Below the pieces are notes generated by a model. That model saw nothing but the letters and a program-made list of their open reading frames with translations. It ran no database searches and was not told the origin of the DNA. Below are positions 54,719 through 64,000 of a DNA stretch of 64,000 nucleotides, one piece after another; position 1 is the stretch's first letter, and every line of letters starts with the position of its first letter. The translations under genes were made by a program, and so were the position numbers. Source of the DNA: Polynucleobacter sp. HIN5 (GTDB taxonomy: Bacteria; Pseudomonadota; Gammaproteobacteria; Burkholderiales; Burkholderiaceae); the NCBI RefSeq assembly GCF_030297555.1, contig NZ_AP028136.1, positions 1,240,001 through 1,304,000 of the forward strand, written 5' to 3'.

Positions 54719-54969
54719 TAGGAAAGATCGCTTGGCTTCGTAAAGCGTTTTATTTTCGCAGGCTCGAACTCAATCTCGGCCAATCCAGGCATACCCACAA
54801 GATCAAGGATGGTTTTTTGTTGACCAATCACGCGTTGGTAGTCTTCATAGCGCATCAAAACATGCGAGGGCTTGCCTCGATCCGTAATAAATACCGGGCC
54901 TGATTGGCAGGCTTTCTTGGCACCGCTGCTGTCTTGATTAAATTCTCGGCTTGATAAGGTCTTGGGCAT
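54718..54969 (-). CDS. Phd/YefM-type antitoxin
   Basis: 83 residues from ATG 54969; GTG 54981 would add four residues. The N-terminus (KTLSSREFNQDSSGAKKACQSGPVFITDRGKPSHVLMRYEDYQRVI) matches the DNA-binding Phd/YefM domain, including the ITDRGKPSHVLM strand. The C-terminal half, which wraps and blocks the toxin, is EFEPAKIKRFTKPSD. Upstream there is a 22-bp near-palindrome (54991-55012) fit for autorepression, and the start lies in a larger inverted repeat. Type II pairing with the PIN toxin is firm. Confidence 0.9.
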   Translation of the reverse strand: MPKTLSSREFNQDSSGAKKACQSGPVFITDRGKPSHVLMRYEDYQRVIGQQKTILDLVGMPGLAEIEFEPAKIKRFTKPSDLS

Positions 54970-55030
54970 TTCATTCCCCACAATCCATTAAATGTAGCAA
55001 TGTTACTACATTTTCCTGAGGGGAATGAAA
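54969..55030. repeat. 11-bp inverted repeat flanking the toxin-antitoxin operator
   Basis: TTTCATTCCCC (54969-54979) and GGGGAATGAAA (55020-55030) are exact complements separated by 40 bases. The near arm covers the Shine-Dalgarno GGGG and the antitoxin ATG; the far arm begins four bases after the typA stop. It encloses the operator palindrome. Confidence 0.8.
54991..55012. promoter_or_regulatory. Operator palindrome of the toxin-antitoxin operon
   Basis: AATGTAG, eight bases, CTACATT: perfect 7-bp arms, with 18 of 22 positions symmetric overall. It sits 22-43 bases upstream of the antitoxin ATG, where the Phd-type repressor would bind its own promoter. Confidence 0.65.
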
Positions 55031-55033
55031 AGC

Positions 55034-56857
55034 TTACACTTCCTCGCGCGAGGCTTTCTTGCGCTCATGCTCTTTCAGAAAGCGCTTGCGTAAGCGGATG
55101 CTCTTGGGGGTCACCTCCACTAACTCGTCATCGGCAATAAATTCCACAGCGTATTCCAAGGTGAGTTGAACGGGCGGTACAAGACGCACTGCCTCATCGG
55201 TTCCTGAGGCACGCACGTTGGTGAGTTGCTTTCCCTTGATGGGATTCACCACCAAATCATTGTCTCGACTATGAATTCCAATAATCATGCCTTCGTAGAG
55301 AGGATCGCCAGGCGATACAAACATGCGACCCCGATCTTGCAGTTTCCACAGCGCATAAGCAACTGCGTCACCATCATCTTGGCTAATCAATACACCATTA
55401 TGGCGCTCACCCAAGATACCCTCTTTTATAGGACCATAGGAATCAAAGTTATGGCTCATGAGTCCATTACCACGGGTGAGGGTCATAAACTCCCCCTGAA
55501 ATCCAATCAAGCCTCGCGCTGGAACTCGATACTCAAGACGAGTACGGCCTTTACCATCACTCACCATGTCTAGGAGTTCAGCTTTGCGCTTACCCAACTC
55601 TTCCATCACCCCACCCTGCGTCGTATCCTCCACATCCACCGTAAGGTTCTCGTAGGGCTCTAACTTCACACCATCCTCTTCATGAAATACCACACGGGGT
55701 CGTGACACAGCTAACTCATAACCCTCGCGTCGCATGTTCTCAACCAAAATCGTGAGGTGGAGCTCGCCCCGACCCGATACTTCAAACACGGTATCGTCAT
55801 CGGTATCACGCACCCGCAATGCCATATTGGATTTGAGTTCACGATCTAAGCGCTCCCGAATTTGCCGACTGGTCACAAACTTCCCTTCGCGCCCAGCGAG
55901 AGGGCTGGTGTTCACCATGAAGTTCATGGTGAGGGTTGGCTCATCGATCTTCAGCATCGGTAAGGCATCAACCTGATCGGGCGCACAGATCGTGGTACCA
56001 ATCGCTAAATCTTCAATCCCATTTACTAAGACAATATCGCCGGCAATGGCTTCATCAACCACTTCCCGCTCAAGACCTTTGAACTTCAGTACTTGATTAA
56101 TACGGCCCTTGAAGGGCGTACCATCCGGTCCATTGGCGCAAACTACATCCGTACCGGGTTTAATTTTGCCGCGCCGAATCCGACCCACTCCAATTTTGCC
56201 AACGTAGTTGCTGTAATCAATCGATGAGATCTGCAACTGCAATGGGGCATCGATTTCATCATCGCGCACTGGAACATTCGTTAGCACTGCATTAAAGAGT
56301 GGGCGCATATCACCAGAGCGCACATTCTCATCCGTACCTGCATAGCCATTTAAGCCAGAGGCATAAATGACTGGGAAGTCCAACTGCTCCTCGGTTGCGC
56401 CCAATTTATCGAAGAGCTCAAAGGTCGCATTAATCACATAATCACATCGGGCTCCAGGGCGATCGACCTTATTGATCACAACGATAGGTTTTAAACCCAA
56501 GGCCAGCGCTTTCTTGGTCACAAAACGGGTTTGCGGCATCGGGCCCTCAACGGCATCCACTAGTAGCAATACGCCATCCACCATCGAGAGAACACGTTCA
56601 ACCTCACCACCAAAGTCTGCGTGCCCTGGGGTATCGACGATATTGATATGGGTACCCTCGTACTCTACGGCACAGTTTTTAGCCAAGATGGTGATACCAC
56701 GCTCTTTCTCGAGATCATTGGAATCCATAATGCGTTCGGAGATCTTTTCATTCGAGCGAAAGGTTCCAGATTGTCTTAAGAGCTGATCAACCAGAGTGGT
56801 TTTGCCGTGGTCAACGTGGGCGATGATAGCAATATTACGAAGTGCGCGTTTGGTCAT
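55034..56857 (-). CDS. typA: GTPase TypA/BipA
   Basis: Ribosome-associated translational GTPase with a role in stress and large-subunit assembly. 607 residues. The G motifs are [19 protein letters not shown] (G1), RGITI (G2), [15 protein letters not shown] (G3) and [11 protein letters not shown] (G4, with the NKVD motif). Domains II, III and the BipA-specific C-terminal domain follow, ending in a basic tail ([18 protein letters not shown]). Located between truB and the toxin-antitoxin pair on the same strand. Confidence 0.97.
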   Translation of the reverse strand: MTKRALRNIAIIAHVDHGKTTLVDQLLRQSGTFRSNEKISERIMDSNDLEKERGITILAKNCAVEYEGTHINIVDTPGHADFGGEVERVLSMVDGVLLLVDAVEGPMPQTRFVTKKALALGLKPIVVINKVDRPGARCDYVINATFELFDKLGATEEQLDFPVIYASGLNGYAGTDENVRSGDMRPLFNAVLTNVPVRDDEIDAPLQLQISSIDYSNYVGKIGVGRIRRGKIKPGTDVVCANGPDGTPFKGRINQVLKFKGLEREVVDEAIAGDIVLVNGIEDLAIGTTICAPDQVDALPMLKIDEPTLTMNFMVNTSPLAGREGKFVTSRQIRERLDRELKSNMALRVRDTDDDTVFEVSGRGELHLTILVENMRREGYELAVSRPRVVFHEEDGVKLEPYENLTVDVEDTTQGGVMEELGKRKAELLDMVSDGKGRTRLEYRVPARGLIGFQGEFMTLTRGNGLMSHNFDSYGPIKEGILGERHNGVLISQDDGDAVAYALWKLQDRGRMFVSPGDPLYEGMIIGIHSRDNDLVVNPIKGKQLTNVRASGTDEAVRLVPPVQLTLEYAVEFIADDELVEVTPKSIRLRKRFLKEHERKKASREEV

Positions 56858-56880
56858 GAGTTACTTTACAAAAAGATCAA

Positions 56881-57804
56881 TTAGTTTTGGTTCAAAAGTC
56901 GTTGAGCGATAAATCGTCGGGGGTGTAAGACCCCACTGCGCCAATCCGCCGTTCCAATAAAGTTTTGCGGCAAGGCTTGGCTGCGATAAATCCGAAATAA
57001 AGAATTAGCCCATTGGCTTGCACGATTGAGTGCGCATGGCACACGCTGACCCATTTCCAGACGTTTGGCCTGTTGGTCATCCACTGTTAACTCAGGTAAG
57101 GTTTGTAATAAAGCATCGACTGGAAGTAATACCTTGGCAGTATTTTCAAGGGTCTCCAGGGTACAGCTTTGCTCCAAACTGAGGTGACCTACCTTGGTGC
57201 GTCGCAATGCACTCAAATGTGCACCGCAGCCTAATGAATTGCCAATATCTTGTGCTAAGACCCGGATATACGTTCCCTTACTGCAATGGACTTCGATCTC
57301 GACATGCGGCCAATGAATAGCGACTAGACGAATCGAGTAAATGGTAATTTTTCGGGGCTCACGCTCAATTTCCATACCTGAACGCGCGTATTCATAAAGG
57401 GGTTTGCCATCGCGTTTTAATGCGGAATACATCGGTGGAATCTGCTCAATGTCACCCATGAATGTCGGCAAGATTGCCTCCAGGAGGGTTTTGGCCATCA
57501 AATCATCGACTACCTCAGCAGTCGATCGCTCGGTCACTATTTGCCCCTCAGCATCACCCGTGTCGGTTTCGATCCCAAAGCGCAAAGTTGCAATATAGGT
57601 CTTATCGGCATCCAAAAGATCTTGCGAATACTTGGTGGCCTCACCCAAACAAACGGGCAATAAACCAGTCGCCATCGGATCTAAGGTGCCTGTATGACCA
57701 GCCTTTTCTGCCTGAAAATAGCGCTTAACCGCAGTGACCGCGCCTTGCGAACTCATGCCATTGGGTTTGTCTAGCAAAACCACCCCATCAATTCGGTGCG
57801 CCAT
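56881..57804 (-). CDS. truB: tRNA pseudouridine(55) synthase
   Basis: Makes pseudouridine 55 in the T-loop of all tRNAs. 307 residues from ATG 57804; GTG 57807 would add one. The catalytic motif GHTGTLDPMATGLLPVCLG contains the nucleophile Asp42. Other segments: LDKPNGMSSQ (N-terminus), YSALKRDGKPLYEYARSG, CSKGTYIRVLAQDIG. Part of the rimP-nusA-infB-rbfA-truB operon, two genes downstream of infB. The C-terminal PUA-like domain is present. Confidence 0.96.
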   Translation of the reverse strand: MAHRIDGVVLLDKPNGMSSQGAVTAVKRYFQAEKAGHTGTLDPMATGLLPVCLGEATKYSQDLLDADKTYIATLRFGIETDTGDAEGQIVTERSTAEVVDDLMAKTLLEAILPTFMGDIEQIPPMYSALKRDGKPLYEYARSGMEIEREPRKITIYSIRLVAIHWPHVEIEVHCSKGTYIRVLAQDIGNSLGCGAHLSALRRTKVGHLSLEQSCTLETLENTAKVLLPVDALLQTLPELTVDDQQAKRLEMGQRVPCALNRASQWANSLFRIYRSQALPQNFIGTADWRSGVLHPRRFIAQRLLNQN

Positions 57805-57809
57805 CACAA

Positions 57810-58166
57810 TTAATTGGGCTTTGAGCCCAAGGCCTGATCAATTAATCGCGACATCTCTGCGCCCCGCTCTATCGAGGTATCAAACACAAAATGCAAAGTG
57901 GGTACGGTATGGGTATGCATCCGCTTAAAGAGGAGAGAATGCAAATATCCGGCTTTTTCTTGTAAGGATCCCAGCGCATACTGTGGATCGCCCCCCAAAA
58001 CCGTGAAATACACCTTCGCGTGCGCGAGATCAGGCGAAAGCTCCACCGCTTGAATGGTAATCAAACCATTTAAGGGGTCACGCAGTTCCCGGGGAATCAA
58101 CTCTGCAAGATCACGCTGAATTTGATCCGCAAGACGTTGATGGCGATGAGGGCTTGTTTTATGCAT
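57810..58166 (-). CDS. rbfA: Ribosome-binding factor A
   Basis: 118 residues. KH-type small-subunit assembly factor that helps 16S rRNA 5'-end maturation. The pattern [24 protein letters not shown], then the KH strand [23 protein letters not shown] and the C-terminal [22 protein letters not shown] match RbfA. It starts six bases after infB and precedes truB by two bases, as in most bacteria. Confidence 0.96.
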   Translation of the reverse strand: MHKTSPHRHQRLADQIQRDLAELIPRELRDPLNGLITIQAVELSPDLAHAKVYFTVLGGDPQYALGSLQEKAGYLHSLLFKRMHTHTVPTLHFVFDTSIERGAEMSRLIDQALGSKPN

Positions 58167-58171
58167 GATGA

Positions 58172-60868
58172 TTAAAGGGTTCGGGCTACTTCAGTTACTT
58201 CAAAAATCTCAAGTTGGTCGCCCTCTTGAATGTCATTGTTATTTTTCAAGGAAAGTCCGCATTCAAATCCACCTTTCACTTCTTTCACATCATCTTTGAA
58301 GCGCTTTAAGGAGTCGAGTTCACCGGTCCACACGACAACGTTATCGCGCAATAAGCGCACGCGTGAGTTACGCCGCACAACTCCATCGAGCACCATACAA
58401 CCTGCAATGGCTCCAACCTTGGAAACGAGGAAGACCTGACGGATCTCAACTAAGCCGGTAATTTCTTCCTTCTTATCTGGTGTCAACATGCCACTTAAGG
58501 CTGCTTTCACCTCATCGACCGCGTCATAAATAATATTGTGATAGCGAATGTCCACACCATTACTCTCGGCAAGCTTACGCGCTACCGCATCAGCCCTCGC
58601 GTTAAATCCAATAATCACCCCCTTCGAGGCAATCGCGAGATTGACATCGGTTTCAGTAATGCCCCCAACGGCGGCATGCACGATCTGCACTTTCACCTCA
58701 TCGGTAGAAAGCTTTTGTAGAGACTGTGATAGCGCCTCTTGCGAACCCTGCACATCAGCTTTAATAATGATCGGCAAAATCTTAGCTTCGACGGCACCCT
58801 CGCCCATGGTCTCCATCATGTTCTCTAACTTGACCGCCTGTTGCTTGGCCAACTTGACGTCTCGGAACTTGCCTTGACGGAATAGTGCAATCTCACGGGC
58901 CTTACGCTCGTCAGCGACTACCTGGAACGATTCTCCGGCATCGGGTACTTCCGATAAACCTTGAATCTCAACCGGAATCGATGGTCCTGCTTCATTAGTT
59001 GATTTGCCGTTTTCATCCAACATCGCACGGATACGACCATAGGACTGACCAGCCAATAACATATCGCCACGCTTTAATGTGCCAGATTGAATCAATACGG
59101 TAGCGACCGGACCGCGGCCCTTATCTAAGCGAGCCTCAATCACGATACCCTGAGCAGGCGCTTCTTTAGGGGCCTTGAGCTCCAACACCTCAGCTTGTAA
59201 CAATACGTTTTCCAGCAAGGTATCAATGCCTTCGCCAGTCTTTGCGGATACTCCAATAAATGGCGAATCACCGCCATACTCTTCGGGCACCACCTCTTCA
59301 CTCACCAGTTCAGTTTTAACGCGATCGGGGTTCGCTTCAGGCTTGTCGATCTTATTGATGGCTACCACTAAGGGCACATTGGCGGCTTTCGCATGATGAA
59401 TCGCTTCACGCGTTTGCGGCATCACACCGTCATCAGCAGCGACTACTAAAATCACAATGTCCGTTGCCTTTGCACCGCGTGCACGCATCGCTGTAAAGGC
59501 TTCGTGACCTGGGGTATCCAAGAAGGTGATAACGCCACGCGGGGTCTCGACGTGATACGCACCGATATGCTGTGTAATACCACCCGCTTCACCGGCTGCC
59601 ACTTTGGCAACTCGGATCTTATCCAAAAGCGAAGTTTTGCCATGATCAACGTGGCCCATCACAGTCACAACCGGCGGTCTTGGCATCAATGGAGCATCTT
59701 CTGCCGCCGCACCAAGATCAATTTCAGGGTCATCCAATTTAGCCGCATGGGCTTTATGGCCCATCTCTTCCACGATGATCATTGCAGTATCTTGATCCAG
59801 TACCTGGTTAATGGTCACCATCTGACCCATGCCCATGAGTAACTTGATGACCTCGGCACCTTTGACTGACATTTTGTGGGCTAGATCCGCTACGGTAATG
59901 GTCTCCGGAATATGCACATCACGAACAATCGGCTCCGTGGGAACCTGGAAATTGCTCGCGGGGTTATCCTCTTGATGCTGCTGTTTCTTACGACCGCCGC
60001 CTGTTCGCCAGCCACCGCCTAAGCCACCCGTAAGGTCACCGCGTGTTTTTAGGCCAACCTTGCGCTTTGCACCCTCTTCTTGCCAGGTAGAGGAAGTTTC
60101 GGAGGACTTAATCAGCTTGCCGCCAACCTTAGTTGGCTTTTTCTTATCATCAGCACCATCTGCTTTAACTGGCTTATGGAGTGTGCCTTTTTTAGCCTCT
60201 TCACTCGCGATCTCGCTGGGAGCTTTGAGCACGCGCGCCGGGGTACTCATCATGTCCCGAATCGCAGATACCTCGGCCTCCGCTGCAGCACGGCGTGATT
60301 GCAGTTCAGCCAACTCTTTTTTGGCCTGCTCTTTACTAGCAGCCTCTTGCTCAGCCTCCACTTTGCTTGGCTTTTGCTCAGCCTCTACCTTCTTTTGCTT
60401 TGCCTCGCTTGCCGCTTTCATTTCGGCTTCTTGTCGCGCCAAGAGTTCGGCTTGACGAGCAGCCTCCGCGGCACGCTTTTCTAACTCCTCATCGGAAAGA
60501 ATAGGCTTGGCCTCAACTGCTGCAGTTGGCTTTGCCTCAATCGGCTCATCTGCCTTACCAGCATCATCACGTTTGACTAAAACACGCTTTTTACGTACCT
60601 CAACTTGTACGGTGCGGGTTCGCCCCGCCGAATCGGCTTGACGGATTTCGCTGGTCTCGCGCTTGGTAAGAGTGATCTTTTTGCGCACACCAGGCTCAGC
60701 ACTGCCGTGTGCTTTTTGAAGGTAAGCCAGTAACGCGGTCTTATCTTTATCGGTGATCTTGTCAGCCTCGGATTCCTTATCGATTCCAGCGGCCTTGAGT
60801 TGTTCCAATAAATCAGCGGGACTGCGTTTGAGCTCCTCGGCTAATGCTTTTACAGTTGTTGTCGCCAT
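58172..60868 (-). CDS. infB: Translation initiation factor IF-2
   Basis: GTPase that places initiator tRNA on the small subunit. From ATG 60868 it has 898 residues ([14 protein letters not shown]), with a purine-rich site upstream; ATG 60886 would overlap nusA. The N-terminal IF2_N domain is followed by a long charged coiled-coil linker (about 115-270, rich in A, E and K), then a Gly-rich KGTLHKPV to [15 protein letters not shown] stretch. The G domain has [30 protein letters not shown] and [11 protein letters not shown], and C-terminal domains finish [20 protein letters not shown]. Part of the nusA operon. Confidence 0.96.
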   Translation of the reverse strand: MATTTVKALAEELKRSPADLLEQLKAAGIDKESEADKITDKDKTALLAYLQKAHGSAEPGVRKKITLTKRETSEIRQADSAGRTRTVQVEVRKKRVLVKRDDAGKADEPIEAKPTAAVEAKPILSDEELEKRAAEAARQAELLARQEAEMKAASEAKQKKVEAEQKPSKVEAEQEAASKEQAKKELAELQSRRAAAEAEVSAIRDMMSTPARVLKAPSEIASEEAKKGTLHKPVKADGADDKKKPTKVGGKLIKSSETSSTWQEEGAKRKVGLKTRGDLTGGLGGGWRTGGGRKKQQHQEDNPASNFQVPTEPIVRDVHIPETITVADLAHKMSVKGAEVIKLLMGMGQMVTINQVLDQDTAMIIVEEMGHKAHAAKLDDPEIDLGAAAEDAPLMPRPPVVTVMGHVDHGKTSLLDKIRVAKVAAGEAGGITQHIGAYHVETPRGVITFLDTPGHEAFTAMRARGAKATDIVILVVAADDGVMPQTREAIHHAKAANVPLVVAINKIDKPEANPDRVKTELVSEEVVPEEYGGDSPFIGVSAKTGEGIDTLLENVLLQAEVLELKAPKEAPAQGIVIEARLDKGRGPVATVLIQSGTLKRGDMLLAGQSYGRIRAMLDENGKSTNEAGPSIPVEIQGLSEVPDAGESFQVVADERKAREIALFRQGKFRDVKLAKQQAVKLENMMETMGEGAVEAKILPIIIKADVQGSQEALSQSLQKLSTDEVKVQIVHAAVGGITETDVNLAIASKGVIIGFNARADAVARKLAESNGVDIRYHNIIYDAVDEVKAALSGMLTPDKKEEITGLVEIRQVFLVSKVGAIAGCMVLDGVVRRNSRVRLLRDNVVVWTGELDSLKRFKDDVKEVKGGFECGLSLKNNNDIQEGDQLEIFEVTEVARTL

Positions 60869-60878
60869 GCGCTTCCCC

Positions 60879-62357
60879 TCATGCATTAAACCAATGTTCG
60901 CGCGCCTTCATAATGAGCGTTTTGGCTGCTGTTTCATCCATACCCGTCATCTCAACGAGCTCATCTACAGCCAATCCAGCCAGGTCATCGCGCGTATGCA
61001 CGTGATTCTCGGCTAAGGTTGCAATGTATTCGGTGGAGAGGCCGTCAAGCGACCGCAAATCTTGAGAAACTTCTTCAAGACGCTCTTCTTTTGCCAGCTC
61101 CATGGTCAGCAAGGAGTCACGCGCACGAGTCCGTAACTCATTAACGGTATCTTCATCAAATGCGTCGATCTCTAGCATCTCAGAAAGCGGCACGTAGGCA
61201 ACTTCCTCAAGCGAATTAAAGCCTTCTTCAATCAAAATATCAGCAACCTCTTGGTCCACATCGAGTTTGTCCATAAAGAGTTGGCGCACAGCCACGGATT
61301 CTTTTTCAGACTTCTCGGCAGACTCTTCTGGGGTCATGATATTAATTTGCCAGCCAGTTAACTCACTGGCTAAACGAACGTTCTGACCACTGCGACCAAT
61401 CGCAATCGCTAAGTTTTCTTCATCCACCACCACATCCATGGCATGGCGCTCTTCATCCACCACGATCGATGACACTTGCGCCGGCGCTAATGCACCAATC
61501 ACAAATTGGGCTGGATCTTCAGACCATAGAACGATGTCAACAGCCTCACCCGCGACTTCATTACGAACTGCAGTCACACGCGTACCGCGCACGCCAACGC
61601 AGGTACCGATTGGATCAATGCGCTTGTCATGGGTCACCACAGCAATCTTGGCTCGGATACCGGGATCACGAGCAGCACCCTTAATTTCTAGCAAACGCTG
61701 CTCGATCTCAGGCACTTCGTTCTCAAATAACTTAATCAAGAAATCAGGGCATGTTCTCGAAAGTTCAATTTGGGGGCCACGTGCCTCACGATCCACTTTC
61801 AGAATATAGGCGCGCACACGATCGCCAGAGCGTAAGTTCTCCTTGGGGATCATTTGATCCCGACGCAGCAATGCTTCGACTCGACCCGATTCCACGATCA
61901 GGCCATTTTTGTCAGCCCGCTTGACCGTGCCGGTCATAATTTTTTCACCGCGCTCCAGATAGTCATTCAAAATCTGCTCACGCTCGGCATCACGAATACG
62001 TTGCAAGATCACCTGCTTGGCTGCTTGGGCGCCAATCCGGCCAAAGGCTAAGGATTCGATTTGCTCTTCAATGTAATCACCGGTCTCAATATCGGAGATT
62101 TGCTCTTTGGCCTCAAATTGCAAAATTTCCTTATCGGGCTCTTGTAAACCAGCCTCATCAGGGACAACTAACCAACGTCGGAAGGTCTCGTACTCACCGC
62201 TGGTGCGATCAATCGAAACCCGAATATCAACATCTTCGGTATACCGTTTCTTCGTTGCCGAGGCAAGCGCCAACTCAAGCGCTTCAAACACGATCTCACG
62301 ATCAACATTTTTTTCACGGGCCAGGGCTTCTGCCAACATGAGAACTTCACGACTCAT
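60879..62357 (-). CDS. nusA: Transcription termination/antitermination factor NusA
   Basis: 492 residues. The N-terminal RNA-polymerase-binding domain begins [28 protein letters not shown], then S1 ([28 protein letters not shown]), KH1 and KH2 ([32 protein letters not shown]), and two acidic C-terminal AR repeats ([17 protein letters not shown] to [15 protein letters not shown]). Having AR1 and AR2 is typical of Proteobacteria. It overlaps rimP by four bases. Confidence 0.96.
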   Translation of the reverse strand: MSREVLMLAEALAREKNVDREIVFEALELALASATKKRYTEDVDIRVSIDRTSGEYETFRRWLVVPDEAGLQEPDKEILQFEAKEQISDIETGDYIEEQIESLAFGRIGAQAAKQVILQRIRDAEREQILNDYLERGEKIMTGTVKRADKNGLIVESGRVEALLRRDQMIPKENLRSGDRVRAYILKVDREARGPQIELSRTCPDFLIKLFENEVPEIEQRLLEIKGAARDPGIRAKIAVVTHDKRIDPIGTCVGVRGTRVTAVRNEVAGEAVDIVLWSEDPAQFVIGALAPAQVSSIVVDEERHAMDVVVDEENLAIAIGRSGQNVRLASELTGWQINIMTPEESAEKSEKESVAVRQLFMDKLDVDQEVADILIEEGFNSLEEVAYVPLSEMLEIDAFDEDTVNELRTRARDSLLTMELAKEERLEEVSQDLRSLDGLSTEYIATLAENHVHTRDDLAGLAVDELVEMTGMDETAAKTLIMKAREHWFNA

Positions 62358-62845
62358 GATTTTCTTCCTTTGAAATCAATAACAGGGACCAAACGAGCTT
62401 TTTCTACTTCAGACAAACTAAATTCCAGTTCGGCCGGAGATCCATCACTCGCCTCAAATAACAAACTAAACTTTGCATCCGGTGTGTTGATAGCCCCAGA
62501 TGTTAGGCCTTGCAACACTCCTTTAAAATTCTTTCGATTACCTACTGCAATTCGCAACTTCAGCTCAATCTCTAAACCTGCGAACCGAATAAAATCATCA
62601 CCGGTCTTAATTGGCCGATCTAACCCGGGTGACGAGATCTCGAGTCGCTCGTACGGCACGTTCTCAACCGCGAAGGTGTAGGTCAACTGATGACTCACCT
62701 TCTCGCAATCCTCAACAGTAATCATGCGCTCATAGTCGGGATTCTCAATCGTGACTCGCAATAAACCACGGCCTTCCCGCTCGATATCAACGAGCGAGTA
62801 GCCCAAATTGCGCACCTCGGCAGAAATAATCTGCTGTTCCTTCAC
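62354..62845 (-). CDS. rimP: Ribosome maturation factor RimP
   Basis: Assists assembly of the small ribosomal subunit. I choose GTG 62845 (163 residues, beginning [21 protein letters not shown] after the start), since it gives the normal length; TTG 62863 would add six residues, and no in-frame ATG exists. Segments [37 protein letters not shown] and [15 protein letters not shown] match the family. The stop overlaps the nusA start (ATGA). First gene of the rimP-nusA-infB-rbfA-truB operon. Confidence 0.93.
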   Translation of the reverse strand: MKEQQIISAEVRNLGYSLVDIEREGRGLLRVTIENPDYERMITVEDCEKVSHQLTYTFAVENVPYERLEISSPGLDRPIKTGDDFIRFAGLEIELKLRIAVGNRKNFKGVLQGLTSGAINTPDAKFSLLFEASDGSPAELEFSLSEVEKARLVPVIDFKGRKS

Positions 62846-62898
62846 ATCTTCCCCACAAATCAACCGCTGTTATAAAACCGCATTTACAACGCATTTGG

Positions 62899-62925
62899 CA
62901 AAAAAAAATGGGCTTACAAGCCCAT
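62899..62925 (-). terminator. Intrinsic terminator between rluB-type gene and rimP
   Basis: On the minus strand the stem ATGGGCTT/AAGCCCAT (62908-62925, two-base loop, so a slightly shorter stem in practice) is followed by a run of eight or nine T. It ends the transcript of the rluB-type gene, just before the rimP promoter region at about 62864-62898, where a TTGCCA and a TTATAA can be seen with non-ideal spacing. Confidence 0.75.
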
Positions 62926-63019
62926 ATTCCTCATTACCAGAACAGGCCAGCTTACGTTGATGTCAACATCAGCCGGTGTATGTGTGGATTATACCTGATT
63001 CAGAAAAATCACTGAGAAA

Positions 63020-64000
63020 TCAGAAACTTTCGCCTGAATTTCGGGGCTTGCGAGGGCCCTTGAACGGCTTACCCTTATTGGGTCGCCGCTGACCCCCCGT
63101 GCCATTGCCCGCTGGGGCGCTAAAGCCGCTGGCATGATGAACCTTTTGACCCTTCGAGCGGGGAGAGCCCGGTTTGCCTCCTTTGGAGTGCGAGGGTTTT
63201 TGCCCAAAGCCACCACGCCCTCCGCCACCATTTGCGCCTCGACCTTGACCGGGTAAGTGCGATACCCCATGTCCATGGTGAGTGGCTAGCGTGAGCGCCT
63301 CCTTGGATCCCCAATACGACACCGAGGTTTGCATTGGATCAGGCTGAAAGTTGGGATCGCTCGCCGGGTCCATTCGCGATGATCGACCCTGAGACTGACC
63401 CTTATCTTTTGCCATGTTTTGGGGCAGCTTCAGACCAGCCATACGCATCAGCTGCGCCACGCTCTCCATGGGCACTTCTTCCCACTTCCCGCGACGCAAA
63501 CGTGGTGGCAACATAAAAATGCCATAACGGGTTCGAATTAGACGTGACACCACATGACCAGTTGCCTCAAACATCCGACGCACTTCGCGATTACGTCCTT
63601 CGGTCAATGCAACCGAGTACCAACGATTCGCGCCATCACCACCGCCTTGACTCAAGCGCAAGAAACGCGCTTGTCCATCATCCAGCGTGATACCTGTTTT
63701 TAATTGTTCGGCAGACTCAGCCGATAGCTCACCCAAAATACGCACTGCGTATTCACGCTCAACTCCATAGCGTGGGTGCATCAAGCGATTGGCGAGTTCA
63801 CCCGAGGTCGTGAAGAGTAACAATCCCTCGGTGTTGAAATCCAAACGGCCCACAGCAATCCAGCGACCTTGGCGCGGTTTTGGTAAGCGATCAAACACGC
63901 TGGGTCGCCCTTCGGGGTCAGCCTGACTCACAATTTCTCCAGCGGGCTTGTGATACAGAATCACACGAGGTGGTTTTGTTGGGATCTTGCGGTGCACGAC
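63020..64000 (-). CDS. rluB: 23S rRNA pseudouridine synthase RluB type, 3' part
   Basis: The frame continues past the right edge, so at least 327 C-terminal residues are seen and the N-terminal S4 domain is outside. The catalytic motif [36 protein letters not shown], with its Asp, and the segment [28 protein letters not shown] mark the RsuA/RluB group. A long C-terminal tail (about 110 residues) is very rich in Gly, Lys and Arg and looks disordered, perhaps for RNA binding. RluB modifies U2605 in 23S rRNA; RsuA or RluE types cannot be excluded without the N-terminus. Ends in a terminator before rimP. Confidence 0.85.
   Translation of the reverse strand, partial: VVHRKIPTKPPRVILYHKPAGEIVSQADPEGRPSVFDRLPKPRQGRWIAVGRLDFNTEGLLLFTTSGELANRLMHPRYGVEREYAVRILGELSAESAEQLKTGITLDDGQARFLRLSQGGGDGANRWYSVALTEGRNREVRRMFEATGHVVSRLIRTRYGIFMLPPRLRRGKWEEVPMESVAQLMRMAGLKLPQNMAKDKGQSQGRSSRMDPASDPNFQPDPMQTSVSYWGSKEALTLATHHGHGVSHLPGQGRGANGGGGRGGFGQKPSHSKGGKPGSPRSKGQKVHHASGFSAPAGNGTGGQRRPNKGKPFKGPRKPRNSGESF

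Noticed and set aside
60060..60455. Ser-rich open frame opposite infB
   Set aside because: Complement of the charged repeat linker of IF-2; no evidence of a gene.
58172..60868. Repetitive coiled-coil region of IF-2 as a repeat element
   Set aside because: The A/E/K-rich linker is normal for IF-2 and not a DNA repeat.

Overview
The window is a gene-dense stretch of a betaproteobacterial chromosome. Gene order and protein sequences look most like family Burkholderiaceae, and the moderate GC, short intergenic gaps and gene set resemble Polynucleobacter or a close relative. That placement is inference from the sequence alone. There are about 57 protein genes, five tRNA genes, no rRNA, no CRISPR array, no insertion sequence and no prophage. 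Almost everything is core metabolism. No stretch over about 250 bases lacks a gene.

Layout: 1-4055 (minus) is the branched-chain amino-acid cluster ilvB-ilvN-ilvC running into psd and probably pssA. 4298-6434 (plus) is a tight four-gene unit: an ECF-type sigma factor, a single-TM DUF3619 protein, a secreted DUF3106 protein and an RDD membrane protein. 6431-13232 (minus) holds an FtsX-like permease, an atypical SDR and a four-gene MCE lipid-transport operon. 13300-18813 has tRNA-Arg, greB, spoT-rpoZ-gmk-yicC and rph, followed by rdgB and hemW. 20588-24832 has tRNA-Ser, an LhgO-like oxidoreductase, pgi and a phosphomannomutase. 24842-33610 has panD, the NAD genes nadA, nadC and nadB, and a two-subunit NAD-dependent formate dehydrogenase. 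The nadB start overlaps the end of the dehydrogenase alpha gene.

33790-37694 carries a small lipoprotein, a TauE-type permease, a DUF748 protein and an unknown membrane protein. 37762-44210 has tRNA-Ser, acs, class I fumarase, murI and tonB-exbB-exbD. 44207-53106 is the more accessory part: a secreted PLD-fold nuclease, an exported FGE-fold protein, tRNA-Leu, a TRAP transporter operon, a penicillin-acylase-family hydrolase and two small exported proteins. 53111-64000 (all minus) has tRNA-His, dusA, a VapC/Phd-type toxin-antitoxin pair, typA, the rimP-nusA-infB-rbfA-truB translation operon and the 3' part of an rluB-type gene.

No obviously new large system is present. The best leads are regulatory or architectural: nested inverted repeats over the toxin-antitoxin promoter and start, a LysR-type box near -65 of the formate dehydrogenase-nadB operon, a 14-bp intercistronic hairpin and a low-complexity repeat insertion in the TRAP operon, a perfect hairpin at the start of spoT, and the sigma factor/DUF3619/DUF3106/RDD unit as a possible envelope signalling module. 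All functional calls come from motif reading without database searches.
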